In this document: in pieces, positions 8,525 through 16,743 of the stretch
Position numbering within the stretch: position 1 is the stretch's first letter
How the letters are laid out: each line of letters starts with the position of its first letter
Assembly (NCBI RefSeq): GCF_000378765.1
Contig: NZ_KB905342.1
Location: 124,001-188,000, forward strand
Reading direction: 5' to 3'
DNA: 64,000 bases
DNA from: Psychroflexus tropicus DSM 15496
Lineage (GTDB): Bacteria; Bacteroidota; Bacteroidia; Flavobacteriales; Flavobacteriaceae
Translations under genes and position numbers: made by a program
Notes under the pieces: generated by a model
What the model was told of the DNA's origin: nothing
What the model saw: only the letters and a program-made list of their open reading frames with translations
The model's database searches: none

Positions 8525-9872
8525 GGGTTTTATTTTTGGTTTCGGGTATAAACTTATAAGTGAATAAAATAATTACGATGATGAAACCTATAAAGATAAA
8601 ATAGGGTAAAGAACCATTCCAAAAGCTATTCATATTGGTTTCACTTTCAGACACCACTGGGAAAAACTGAGAAACTAAATAGTTTGACGCCCACTGCGCA
8701 GCAACAGCGATGGACATTGCTGTACTCCTGATCCGATTGGGAAACATCTCAGACAATAACACCCAAACGACAGGACCCATGGACATGGCAAACGAAGCGA
8801 TAAAAAGCAAAACCCCTATTAGGGAGATTACACCAACCGATTGCTGTTGAAGGGTGATTCCTAACAAAGCAAACCCTAAAATCATCCCCACACATCCAAT
8901 GTAGATTAGGGGTTTTCTTCCAAATTTATCGACTGAAAACATTGCTATGAATGTAAAAATTAGATTGATGAATGCTAAAAGAATCTGTTGGAGTAAGACA
9001 TCATCTTTACCAAAACCTAAAGCTTTTTCAAAAATATCCGCGCCGTAATAAAGTACAGCATTAATTCCAGTAAACTGCTGAAGCATTGAAAAGAGGGTTC
9101 CTATAATAATAATACCTAAAATGGTTTTAGAAAAGAAATTCACCTTAGGCTTATCTGAGGTTTGATTGAGAGAATCTTGTATTTGACTAGCTTCTTTCTT
9201 CGCAAGTTCTGCACCATGAATCTTAACTAAAGTACCATAACCTTCTTGAGGTCGTTCCATTAGATAGAGCCAACGCGGACTTTTAGGAACAAAAAATAAA
9301 AGAATTAAAAATAGTCCACTCGGAATCAATTCGGACCAAAACATACGTCGCCATCCAAAGGCTATATTTTGCTCTACACTTAAGTTTTGACCAATAAAAT
9401 AAGTTGCCAAAAACACTACAAAAAAACCAATTACAATTGCTAATTGATAAAAAGTAACCAGACTACCACGTTTATGAGAAGGAGCAATCTCAGCAATATA
9501 CATGGGTGCACTCATAGAGGCTATACCAATACCTAGGCCTCCAAGAATTCTAAACATGACCAAAAGACTAACAGATTCTGGTAAAAATGAAGGGAGTCCA
9601 GAACCCCAGGCTGAAATCGTAAACAAAACAGCAGAAATAATCAATGAATTCTTCCGCCCCAGCTTCATGCTTAAATAGCCAGCACTTATTGCCCCAACCA
9701 AACATCCTATAAGCGCGGATCCTACAACCCAGCCTTTCATAGCAGGTTCTAAATTAAAATACTGACTCAAAAAATACTGAGCACCATTAATAACCCCTGT
9801 ATCATAACCAAATAGTAGACCACCAAGAGCAGATACAGAAGTGATAAGAAGCAGAAAAGTTTTTGACTTCAT
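8490..9872 (-). CDS. sugar-porter family MFS transporter
   Basis: A twelve-helix MFS protein of 460 residues, XylE/GLUT-like. Signatures are the intracellular R-K loops (LGRKNS, KFGRKP), the R-G-S-L motif after helix 4, the conserved Q-Q-F-T-G-I-N-A stretch of helix 7 and the sugar-porter tail P-E-T-K-N-K-T-L-E-E. It most likely imports a monosaccharide, such as glucose or a related hexose or pentose, by proton symport across the inner membrane. I chose the ATG at 9872 over an in-frame TTG at 9893 because the ATG gives a typical short N-terminus (MKSKTFLLLITSV) and an A-rich leader before it. It is the first gene of a two-gene unit with the regulator, consistent with uptake of the sugar released by the neighbouring glucanases. 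Confidence 0.88.
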   Translation of the reverse strand: MKSKTFLLLITSVSALGGLLFGYDTGVINGAQYFLSQYFNLEPAMKGWVVGSALIGCLVGAISAGYLSMKLGRKNSLIISAVLFTISAWGSGLPSFLPESVSLLVMFRILGGLGIGIASMSAPMYIAEIAPSHKRGSLVTFYQLAIVIGFFVVFLATYFIGQNLSVEQNIAFGWRRMFWSELIPSGLFLILLFFVPKSPRWLYLMERPQEGYGTLVKIHGAELAKKEASQIQDSLNQTSDKPKVNFFSKTILGIIIIGTLFSMLQQFTGINAVLYYGADIFEKALGFGKDDVLLQQILLAFINLIFTFIAMFSVDKFGRKPLIYIGCVGMILGFALLGITLQQQSVGVISLIGVLLFIASFAMSMGPVVWVLLSEMFPNRIRSTAMSIAVAAQWASNYLVSQFFPVVSESETNMNSFWNGSLPYFIFIGFIIVIILFTYKFIPETKNKTLEELEDIWDQM

Positions 9873-10200
9873 TAATTTTTCTTTGTCTAGCAAAATAGAA
9901 AAGATTTTCTAATATTCGCCTTACTTCTGCTAAAGTTTTTGGAATATTGTAGAGTCAGATAATACTACAATACAAGTTCTGACTTCATAATCAATAAGCT
10001 TCTGCTTTTAAGTAAAGTACTGTTTGATTTACCACTACAAAAAAAGAATAACCCTTTACAAATTAAAACTTCAACAAAGTTTTTTTTCTAAAATGCTGAG
10101 CGTTCATTACAAAAGCAAATAGACAAGCTTTAGGGTTAAAGTGATGTCAAAAAAGTCTTTATTTCGTTCCTAATAAATTACTTTTAAAAAAATTGAAATT
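9873..10200. other. divergent intergenic region, no gene seen
   Basis: This 328-base spacer lies between the divergently transcribed MFS and alcohol dehydrogenase genes and must contain both promoters. I could not find a full TAnnTTTG element on either strand. No RNA gene or repeat is visible. Confidence 0.5.
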
Positions 10201-11250
10201 ATGAGTGAAGTAAAAGCATACGGCGCCAAAGCAAGCGACGCCGATTTAGAACAGTTAAAGATTGAAAGAAGGGAGCTTCAACCAACCGACGTGCATATAG
10301 AAATAGATTATTGTGGTGTTTGCCACAGTGATATACACCAAGTCAGAAATGACTGGGGCAATTCAAAATACCCTGTGGTTCCTGGACATGAAATTATAGG
10401 TCATGTAGTAGAAGTTGGTAGTGAAGTGACCAACTTCAAAAAGGGACAAAAAGTAGGCGTTGGTTGCATGGTGGATTCCTGCCAAAAGTGCGATGCCTGT
10501 GAAGAAGGTTTGGAGCAGTTCTGTGAAAACGGCATGACGGCCACCTATAATGGTAAAGATGAACATCTTGGAGGACACACCTACGGAGGTTATTCAGAAT
10601 ACGTAGTTGTTGATGAGAAATTTGTTTTAAATGTTCCAGAAAACTTAGACATAAAGGGAGTACCGCCATTGCTTTGTGCAGGAATCACCACCTGGTCACC
10701 ATTAAGACAATGGAACGTGCAAAAAGGAGATAAAGTCGGTGTGGTTGGTCTTGGCGGACTTGGTCACATGGGGATTAAATTTGCTCACGCCCTTGGAGCA
10801 CATGTCGTGATGATTACGACCTCTCCAGGAAAAAGCGAAGATGCAGAACGTCTGGGTGCAGATGAAGTTTTAATCTCCAAAGACGAGGAGCAAATGAAAA
10901 AACATGCCAACTCGTTTGATTTTATTCTGAATACAGTCCCAGTTGGTCATGATGTTAATCCTTATCTCAATTTATTGAAAAGAGATAAAACCATGTGCTT
11001 AGTAGGAGCTATAGAACCTCTTAAAGGCGTTAATGGTGGAGCCTTAATCGTGAAAAGAAAACGACTCGCGGGGTCATTAATTGGTGGAATTGAAGAAACT
11101 CAGGAAATGCTAGATTTTTGTGGGAAACACAATATCGTCTCCGATGTGGAAATGATCAACATCCAGAACATCAATACCGCTTACGATCGTGTGGTCAACT
11201 CAGATGTGAAATACAGATTTGTGATTGACATGCAATCTTTAAAAAATTGA
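10201..11250 (+). CDS. zinc-dependent NAD(P) alcohol dehydrogenase (CAD/YahK type)
   Basis: A 349-residue medium-chain dehydrogenase. Catalytic zinc ligands are visible at Cys41 (CGVCHSD), His63/Glu64 (PGHE) and Cys158 (LLCAGIT). The four structural-zinc cysteines are Cys94, Cys97, Cys100 and Cys108. The Rossmann glycine motif GLGGLG lies at 182-187. Length and motifs fit the cinnamyl-alcohol-dehydrogenase-like subfamily, which mostly reduces aldehydes to alcohols with NADPH. The physiological substrate is not predictable. The gene is monocistronic, with its own start after an AT-rich leader and a clear hairpin terminator 30 bases after the stop. Nothing ties it functionally to the glucan locus. 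Confidence 0.9.
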   Translation: MSEVKAYGAKASDADLEQLKIERRELQPTDVHIEIDYCGVCHSDIHQVRNDWGNSKYPVVPGHEIIGHVVEVGSEVTNFKKGQKVGVGCMVDSCQKCDACEEGLEQFCENGMTATYNGKDEHLGGHTYGGYSEYVVVDEKFVLNVPENLDIKGVPPLLCAGITTWSPLRQWNVQKGDKVGVVGLGGLGHMGIKFAHALGAHVVMITTSPGKSEDAERLGADEVLISKDEEQMKKHANSFDFILNTVPVGHDVNPYLNLLKRDKTMCLVGAIEPLKGVNGGALIVKRKRLAGSLIGGIEETQEMLDFCGKHNIVSDVEMINIQNINTAYDRVVNSDVKYRFVIDMQSLKN

Positions 11251-11280
11251 GATACATAAAATTGACTACAAAAAGTTCTT

Positions 11281-11319
11281 AACTCCCTTCCGAAATCAAA
11301 TTTAGAAGGGAGTTTTTTT
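11281..11319 (+). terminator. rho-independent terminator of the alcohol dehydrogenase
   Basis: The perfect 10-bp stem AACTCCCTTC/GAAGGGAGTT (11281-11290 with 11305-11314) has a 14-base loop and runs into seven T residues. The T-run overlaps the stop codon of the convergent DUF2237 gene. Confidence 0.85.
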
Positions 11320-11680
11320 AGCCTTCTTTACATTCCCATTCTTTCAAAGTCTCCATGGAGACATAATCCAGCATTTTTTCGTGGCAGGATTCCAATTTCA
11401 AGTATAGTGGGTATCCAGCTTCCTTACTCCTTAGCCAAACTCCCATACAGACACACCACCAGTCTCCAGGCTTCAGTCCAGGGAAGCTCCACTGCGGTTT
11501 CGGCGTCACCAAATCATTACCTCTGGCTTTGTTCCATTTCAAAAATCCTTCAGTCACCTTTGCCGCTACTATGTGCAGGCCGTTATCTTGCTCCGCATAT
11601 TTACAAAACCCATCTCGAAATATACCCGTCATAGGATCGTAAGAACAAGCTTGTAGCTCTGTACCTAATACGTTTTTCAT
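11318..11680 (-). CDS. DUF2237 family protein
   Basis: A 120-residue soluble protein with the DUF2237 signature: a conserved N-terminus N-V-L-G-T-E-L-Q-A-C-S-Y-D-P-M-T-G-I-F-R-D-G-F-C, then W-C-V-C-M-G-V-W-L-R and a C-terminal H-E-K-M-L-D-Y-V. Several cysteines and acidic residues are conserved in the family, whose function is unknown to me. No signal peptide is present, so it should be cytoplasmic. It stands alone, convergent with the alcohol dehydrogenase and sharing the terminator region. The family assignment is firm; no function can be stated. Confidence 0.85.
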   Translation of the reverse strand: MKNVLGTELQACSYDPMTGIFRDGFCKYAEQDNGLHIVAAKVTEGFLKWNKARGNDLVTPKPQWSFPGLKPGDWWCVCMGVWLRSKEAGYPLYLKLESCHEKMLDYVSMETLKEWECKEG

Positions 11681-12273
11681 GTTTCTTTTTCTTCTGATTT
11701 TGCTCTAAGATACATATTGATTGTGAAAGTTGCTCTGCTTTGAGGCGATGAAATCACTTAATTCTGGTGTTTGGATTTAGAACTACTGAAGGTTTTAGTC
11801 CAAAATACAAATGATAGAAAGACTGAAGTCGGCGTAGAGTTGCGTTCATTTACAGGTTTAAGTCCTGGTAACCTTAGTAGTTATTGCATAACAACAGATC
11901 TAGAGATTTCATTATTCCACCCCGCACCTATTCTCATGTGATTAACCCAAGTTATAGAGCGACTACATTAAGAGAAAAACTCTAAATTATCTGTTAGTTT
12001 ATTAGATCCCTCATTTTCATTTTCAAAACAGCAACTTGATTTAAAAGTTATTGCAGAACACTAACGAAACGTTCAGAAAATGACATTTTGACATATTTTC
12101 TAAAATGGCTCTTAAATTGTCATGAAAAATTTTAAAAAATTGGTGTCAATTGAAGTGCTGACAACCCATACAGTGGAGGATGTGAAATCGAAAATCCACT
12201 AAAAATAATAGAGTAGACGCAGATAAAACCGAAAAGCGAAAGAGTAGGGTATTGCTAACTTAAATTTTAAATT
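11681..12273. other. gene-poor spacer with one doubtful 26-codon ORF
   Basis: This 593-base stretch lies upstream of the frameshifted lipoprotein. It has no stable RNA gene. A 26-codon ATG ORF occupies 12122-12202 on the plus strand; its tail (TVEDVKSKIH) resembles residues 22-31 of ubiquitin, but it is too short to call a gene. A 6-bp hairpin AGTGGA/TCCACT sits at 12172-12200. Otherwise I see nothing. Confidence 0.4.
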
Positions 12274-12887
12274 ATGAAAACAACAAAATTTTTATCAATT
12301 TATCTTTTTTTATTATCAGTATTATCAATTTCCTGTTCAGATGAAGATGAACTTGCTTATGAAACCAATTCAGATCAATTATTGAGGAAGCTGAAGTTTT
12401 AGAAACCTATTTCAATGAGCTTCCAGAAAATGTTACTAAAATTGAAAAAGTAACATCAAAGCACCCAAGACTAGGTAATTCTAGTTTAATTTCTGAAAAC
12501 CTAAGATTCAATGAATCAAAAAATGCAGAATATGAAAATGCAATTTATTATTTTACTAATGATGAATATGCTACACTAAGTTATGATGGGAAAAAAGTTT
12601 ATGCATCTGTCTTTAATATAAATGATGTTTCAACACAAAATTTAGTTGCAGACTTTAGTGAAGTTATCTCAAAAAATATTGTAACGATAAAATATTTGGA
12701 TTCTGGTATCACTAATGTTATTTCTATTGGTTCTACGAATAAAAGTTGGGGGTCCTGCATGAACGATGCCATAGATAGACTTTATGATGATTGGGAAGAT
12801 GACCCAGCTGGTACGCTTTCTTGTTGGTTAACTGGCCCATTGTGTGTAATTGGTGGAGGTATAGCTTGTGGTATTCAGCAATTATAA
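12274..12887 (+). pseudogene. frameshifted lipoprotein with Cys/Gly-rich tail
   Basis: The ATG at 12274 opens a lipoprotein signal peptide (SVLSISC, Cys21) followed by S-D-E-D-E, but this frame stops at residue 42. One base appears to be missing near 12378-12384. In the next frame coding resumes at once (IEEAEVLETYFNELPEN) and continues without a stop to TAA at 12885-12887, giving about 205 residues in total. The C-terminus has six cysteines (SWGSCMND, LSCWLTG, PLCVIGG, IACGIQQ). I do not recognise the family. The shift could be a real disabling mutation, a sequencing error or a programmed event. A tiny membrane-protein gene follows 12 bases later and both end at the inverted repeat at 13092-13185. 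The glycine/cysteine tail resembles small secreted peptides in flavour only. Confidence 0.6.
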
Positions 12888-12898
12888 ATTAAAGAATT

Positions 12899-13069
12899 AT
12901 GAAAGTTAGAATTATCAAACATAAATTCATTACTATAGGTTGCTTACTAATGATATTGTTTGCTTTTCTGAAAATTTATGAATTTAGTTATATTCTCAAT
13001 ATTCCTATCGCTTTATTAGGAGTTTTGTCTATTTATTTCGGAGTCTTTAAACTCATAAGAAAAGCTTAA
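12899..13069 (+). CDS. 56-residue two-helix membrane protein
   Basis: A small gene starting with the ATG at 12899, preceded by an AAAGAATT leader, and ending at TAA 13067-13069. The product has a basic N-terminus (MKVRIIKHK) and two hydrophobic segments, about residues 10-25 and 31-50, separated by K-I-Y-E, with a basic C-terminus (KLIRKA). That predicts a helical hairpin in the inner membrane. It lies 11 bases after the frameshifted lipoprotein and before the same terminator-like inverted repeat, so the two form one transcription unit. I recognise no family. It could be an immunity or partner protein for the upstream exported protein, which is inference from context only. Confidence 0.55.
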   Translation: MKVRIIKHKFITIGCLLMILFAFLKIYEFSYILNIPIALLGVLSIYFGVFKLIRKA

Positions 13070-13091
13070 TAGACTAAAGCTAAATATTTTA

Positions 13092-13192
13092 ATAAGAGCA
13101 AGAGCAAAAATATAATACAACCATAAAAAATTAATAAAAATTCGAATATAAGAAGCGTTAAATTTGTTTTAGCTCTTGCTCTTATATTTTTT
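13092..13192 (+). terminator. long-loop inverted repeat ending in a T-run
   Basis: The 14-bp perfect arms ATAAGAGCAAGAGC (13092-13105) and GCTCTTGCTCTTAT (13172-13185) are separated by 66 bases and followed by ATTTTTT. This is most simply a terminator for the lipoprotein/small membrane protein unit. The loop is far longer than usual. Confidence 0.5.
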
Positions 13193-13227
13193 AAGTTAAT
13201 AAAAGATTAGGTTATAAGACTTAAAAA

Positions 13228-14196
13228 TCAATACCCTAACTTCACTCTTACCCTCCCCATAACCTTATCAGCCACTTCTTTTGCTTTAGCAGCACCAATT
13301 CCCAATAATCTATCGATTTCTGGCTTATTGTTCATGAAGTACTCAAACTTTTCGCGTTCTTCCTGGTAAGTGTCTCTTATCAATTCAAACAAGGCTTGTT
13401 TAGCGTGACCGTAACCAAAACCTCCAGCCAGGTATTTAGATTTTAAATCGGCAACTTCAGCCTCAGACCCGATGAGTTTATAGATAGCAAACACATTGCA
13501 AGTATCAGGATTTTTGGGTGATTCCAGTGGGGTACTATCGGTTTCAATCTGCATGATCTGCTTTCTCAGCTTCTTATCAGACTGAAATAGATTAATTGTA
13601 TTGCCTTTAGATTTACTCATTTTGGCTCCGTCGGTTCCAGGAACATATTTTGAAGAATCAGAAAGCTTAGCTTCAGGCAACACAAATGTATCTCCGTACT
13701 GAGCGTGAAAGCGTTCAGCAACATCTCTGGTCATTTCGATATGCTGCAATTGATCTTTGCCCACTGGAATAAATTCCGCATCATACAGTAAAATATCGGC
13801 GGCCATCAACATGGGATAGGTAAACAAACCTGCATTCACATCACTCAACCGGTCGGCTTTATCTTTAAATGAATGAGCTAAGGTCAGGCGTTGGTAAGGA
13901 AACATACAATTAAGATACCAGGTCAATTCTGTAACTTGAGGAACATCACTTTGTCTATAAAAGGTGGTTTTCTCAACATCCAAACCAAAAGCCAGCCAGG
14001 TGGCGGCAGTAGCATAGGTGTTTTCTTTCAACATTTCAGCCTCTTTGATTTGCGTTAGCGAATGCAAGTTAGCTATAAATAAAAAAGACTCGTTCTTCGG
14101 TGAATTTGCCATTTCGATAGCAGGAATAATGGCTCCCAATAAATTTCCTAAATGAGGAACACCTGTGCTTTGCACTCCAGTTAAAATTCTAGACAT
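13228..14196 (-). CDS. trpS: tryptophanyl-tRNA synthetase
   Basis: A 322-residue class I aminoacyl-tRNA synthetase that charges tRNA-Trp with tryptophan in the cytoplasm. The HIGH-like signature PHLGN is at residues 14-18 and the KMSKS loop at 192-196. The intervening G-V-Q-S-T-G-V, L-N-C-M-F-P-Y and V-G-K-D-Q-L-Q-H motifs are typical of bacterial TrpRS. The length is standard (about 320-340). The ATG at 14196 gives MSRILTGVQSTG, the normal N-terminus. A -7 element (TATCTTTG) lies 27 bases upstream. It is transcribed divergently from plsC. No leader peptide or other attenuator is visible upstream. Confidence 0.96.
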   Translation of the reverse strand: MSRILTGVQSTGVPHLGNLLGAIIPAIEMANSPKNESFLFIANLHSLTQIKEAEMLKENTYATAATWLAFGLDVEKTTFYRQSDVPQVTELTWYLNCMFPYQRLTLAHSFKDKADRLSDVNAGLFTYPMLMAADILLYDAEFIPVGKDQLQHIEMTRDVAERFHAQYGDTFVLPEAKLSDSSKYVPGTDGAKMSKSKGNTINLFQSDKKLRKQIMQIETDSTPLESPKNPDTCNVFAIYKLIGSEAEVADLKSKYLAGGFGYGHAKQALFELIRDTYQEEREKFEYFMNNKPEIDRLLGIGAAKAKEVADKVMGRVRVKLGY

Positions 14197-14222
14197 AAGT
14201 TGAGTTAAATTACAAATGGCAT

Positions 14223-14230
14223 CAAAGATA
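14223..14230 (-). promoter_or_regulatory. -7 promoter element for trpS
   Basis: The minus strand reads TATCTTTG, a perfect TAnnTTTG match, 27 bases before the trpS start. No well-spaced -33 TTG is seen (the nearest is 25 bases away). Confidence 0.5.
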
Positions 14231-14277
14231 AATGTTTTGTTTATGTGGACCCATTCAATTTATTAAATTTGCCGCCT

Positions 14278-15015
14278 ATGTATTGGATTAAGAAGTTTTT
14301 TATAGTTGTTTGGCGACTCTGGTTTTATCTCATCGTCATCACTCCACTCATTTTGCTTTTACCTTTTCTTCTCTTGACCACCTCAAAAGAAAAGTGGTAC
14401 CCAGCCACATTTGCTATTGGTAAACTATGGGCCAGCATCGTGTTATACGGTATGGGATTTATTCCAAAAGTGACCTATAATACCAGACTCGACCGTAAAA
14501 AAAGCTATATGCTCACAGCCAATCATACCAGTATGATCGATATCATGATGATGATCTATGTGTCTAAAACTCCTTTTGTCTTTATAGGTAAAAAAGAGCT
14601 GGCCAAGCTTCCAGTGTTTGGCTTGATTTACAGGCGTTCCTGTATTTTAGTTGACCGCGGAAATGCAAAGAGCAGAAAAGAAGCCTTTTTGCAGGCTCAA
14701 CGCCGTCTTAAAAATGGTGTTAGTATTTGTATCTTCCCGGAAGGCGGCGTCCCAGATGATATTTATAAAAAACTAGATGAATTCAAAGACGGTGCCTTCA
14801 GATTATCTATAGAACATCAGATTCCTATCGTTCCCATTTCCTTTCCAGATAGTAAAAAGCGATTCCGCTATGGGTTTGATTCAGGAAGCCCTGGTACTTT
14901 GAGAGCAATCGTACATCCTTTGATTGAGACCAGAGGGCTTGAATTGAATCTCATCAACCGTAAACTTCTCAAACAAAAAACAGCACAGGCCATAGAATCT
15001 GAGCTTTATTGGTAG
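14278..15015 (+). CDS. plsC: 1-acyl-sn-glycerol-3-phosphate acyltransferase
   Basis: A membrane-bound acyltransferase of 245 residues that adds the second acyl chain to lysophosphatidate to form phosphatidic acid. Two hydrophobic stretches lie at residues 5-33. The catalytic N-H-T-S-M-I-D motif (H83-X4-D88) is followed by the substrate-binding F-P-E-G-G at 153-157 and V-P-I-S at about 185. A GTG at 14245 is in frame, but I prefer the ATG at 14278, which places the membrane anchor at the very N-terminus as in the family. It is transcribed divergently from trpS. No obvious operon partner follows; a 7-bp tandem repeat separates it from yebC. Confidence 0.9.
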   Translation: MYWIKKFFIVVWRLWFYLIVITPLILLLPFLLLTTSKEKWYPATFAIGKLWASIVLYGMGFIPKVTYNTRLDRKKSYMLTANHTSMIDIMMMIYVSKTPFVFIGKKELAKLPVFGLIYRRSCILVDRGNAKSRKEAFLQAQRRLKNGVSICIFPEGGVPDDIYKKLDEFKDGAFRLSIEHQIPIVPISFPDSKKRFRYGFDSGSPGTLRAIVHPLIETRGLELNLINRKLLKQKTAQAIESELYW

Positions 15016-15127
15016 AACCTTTTACAAGGGAGTTTTGGAGTTCTTGAGTATGTTAGTAAATAAACAGGATTTTGGTTGTAGGAGTTAGAATTGTAGGAAA
15101 GTCTAAAATGATAATTACATTATTTAA

Positions 15128-15183
15128 TATTCAGTATTCGATAATCGGTATTCGATATTCAGTATTCGGTATTCGGTATTCGG
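15128..15183. repeat. 7-bp tandem repeat, TATTCGG-type
   Basis: Eight contiguous heptamers in perfect phase: TATTCAG, TATTCGA, TAATCGG, TATTCGA, TATTCAG, then TATTCGG three times. The last three units are identical and the older ones diverged, suggesting growth from the right. It ends 72 bases before the yebC start. Confidence 0.9.
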
Positions 15184-15255
15184 TTGTTATAGTGTAGAAA
15201 ATTTGACACTATTATTTTGATTAATTATATTGAATTAAATTTTAATTCATAGCAA

Positions 15256-16014
15256 ATGGCAGGACACAGCAAATGGGCTAATATTAAGCATAGAAAAGGT
15301 GCCCAGGATAAAAAGAGAGCAAAGCAATTTACAAGAGCAATCAAAGAAATAACGGTTTCTATTAAAGAGGGGAATAGTGCAGACCCAGAAACCAATCCAA
15401 CTCTCAGGAATGCAATATCTAATGCTAAGGGAGTTAATATGCCGAAAGACACAATAGAGCGGGCCATTAAAAAAGCTTCGGGAGCAGATGCAGATCAATA
15501 CGAACAGGTGAGCTTCGAGGGTTACGGACCACATGGCATCGCCATTTTTGTAGAGTGCACTACAGACAACACCAACCGAACTGTAGCTTCAGTCCGTTCC
15601 ATTTTTAGTAAAAATGGCGGAAGTCTTGGCACCAATGGCTCCTTAGAATTTCTTTTTGACAGGAAAGGAGTGTTTGTTCTGGACACTACAGAACTTGAGT
15701 TAAGTTTAGAAGATCTTGAATTGGAATTAATCGATGGCGGAGCAGAAGATTTTGAAAAAGATGAGGAGCTCATCACCGTCTTTACTGAATTTACGGATTT
15801 TGGCAAGATGTCTGCTAAACTGGAAGAGCTTAACATCGAGCCTAAAAATGCAGAAATTCAAAGAATACCACTAAATACTACTGAGCTTCCAGTAGATCAA
15901 GGAGAGCAAATTTTAAATTTAATCGATAGATTTGAAGAAGACGATGATGTCCAAAATGTGTATCATACTCTGGAAATTAACGATGAACTCATAGCAGCCG
16001 TTGACCAGGAATAA
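15256..16014 (+). CDS. yebC: YebC/PmpR family transcriptional regulator or translation factor
   Basis: A 252-residue protein with the diagnostic start MAGHSKWANIKHRKGAQD and the conserved A-I-K-K-A-S-G, Y-E-G-Y-G-P-H-G and N-R-T-V-A-S-V-R blocks. Family members have been described as DNA-binding regulators and, more recently, as factors that help ribosomes through difficult sequences. Its role here is not derivable from sequence. The length is typical (about 240-250). The start follows an AT-rich leader, with the 7-bp repeat array ending 72 bases upstream. The product should be cytoplasmic. Confidence 0.95.
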   Translation: MAGHSKWANIKHRKGAQDKKRAKQFTRAIKEITVSIKEGNSADPETNPTLRNAISNAKGVNMPKDTIERAIKKASGADADQYEQVSFEGYGPHGIAIFVECTTDNTNRTVASVRSIFSKNGGSLGTNGSLEFLFDRKGVFVLDTTELELSLEDLELELIDGGAEDFEKDEELITVFTEFTDFGKMSAKLEELNIEPKNAEIQRIPLNTTELPVDQGEQILNLIDRFEEDDDVQNVYHTLEINDELIAAVDQE

Positions 16015-16038
16015 ATTATATTTAACATATAAAAAACA

Positions 16039-16743
16039 ATGACAATGAGAACCTTCCTTTCTCTTTTTACTCTATGTGTGATCTCTATTAATATTAGCCA
16101 GGCTCAGGAACAGTCTCAGCCAGAAACGCTAATAGAGAATAGCGACGACAGAAGTTTTAGTCTGGATTACTACTTTGGTGTTGGACTACTCTACACAGAT
16201 GCACTAGACATCAATCCGTTTTTAAGCGAAAGTAATGTGCCTACAGTGAGACGATTTCCTGTTGAGTTATCCGTAGGAATGACTGGAAGTTTTGGCAAGA
16301 ATACGATTGATTTTGAATTTGGGTTTTACAATCAGGAACGCGATGACAATGGTTTTGGTCATAAAATGAATTCAACACAGCTGACTTTAAGATACCTTAG
16401 ACGAGTCGTGAAATTTGAAAATAATAATCAGTTATTTGTAGGTTCAGGGCTGATGTTAGGCACCAAAGATCTGGAGTTTTTTGATGAAAATGACAGTGTT
16501 GATTTAAATGATCCTGGCAGCTTTGGAGATGTGGCAAAGTTGGATAACTCACAATTCTACATTAGCCCAAGTCTTGGTTATTCCATTCATTCTTCAGACG
16601 ATAATGAAGAGTATTTAAGATTTCAACTCTCTTATGAATTAAATCTCACAAGTAATGACTGGGAGTCAGATTATGCCAGGGTTAATAATAGTTTTGAAGA
16701 AACTGGTAACCGTTGGAGATTGCAGGTTATCTTTCCTTTTTAA
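16039..16743 (+). CDS. putative outer-membrane beta-barrel protein
   Basis: A 234-residue exported protein. The signal peptide MTMRTFLSLFTLCVISINISQAQ has a cleavage site near residue 22; a second ATG at 16045 is an equally good start. The mature part has acidic loops and repeated amphipathic strands (FSLDYYFGVGLLY, FPVELSVGMTGSFGKN, TQLTLRYLRRV, YEDLRFQLSYELNL-like segments), and ends with an aromatic strand R-L-Q-V-I-F-P-F. This pattern is that of a small outer-membrane beta-barrel. No specific family is recognised. It follows yebC by 24 bases, so may be co-transcribed, and its stop codon directly abuts the convergent DUF4199 gene (no gap). Confidence 0.65.
   Translation: MTMRTFLSLFTLCVISINISQAQEQSQPETLIENSDDRSFSLDYYFGVGLLYTDALDINPFLSESNVPTVRRFPVELSVGMTGSFGKNTIDFEFGFYNQERDDNGFGHKMNSTQLTLRYLRRVVKFENNNQLFVGSGLMLGTKDLEFFDENDSVDLNDPGSFGDVAKLDNSQFYISPSLGYSIHSSDDNEEYLRFQLSYELNLTSNDWESDYARVNNSFEETGNRWRLQVIFPF

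Noticed and set aside
13070-13227. T-box or Trp leader controlling trpS
   Set aside because: This region is downstream of trpS, and the true upstream region (14197-14277) has no Trp-codon leader or alternative stems.
14245-14277. GTG start for plsC
   Set aside because: The extension MDPFNLLNLPP is not family-like; the ATG at 14278 fits better, although the GTG cannot be excluded.
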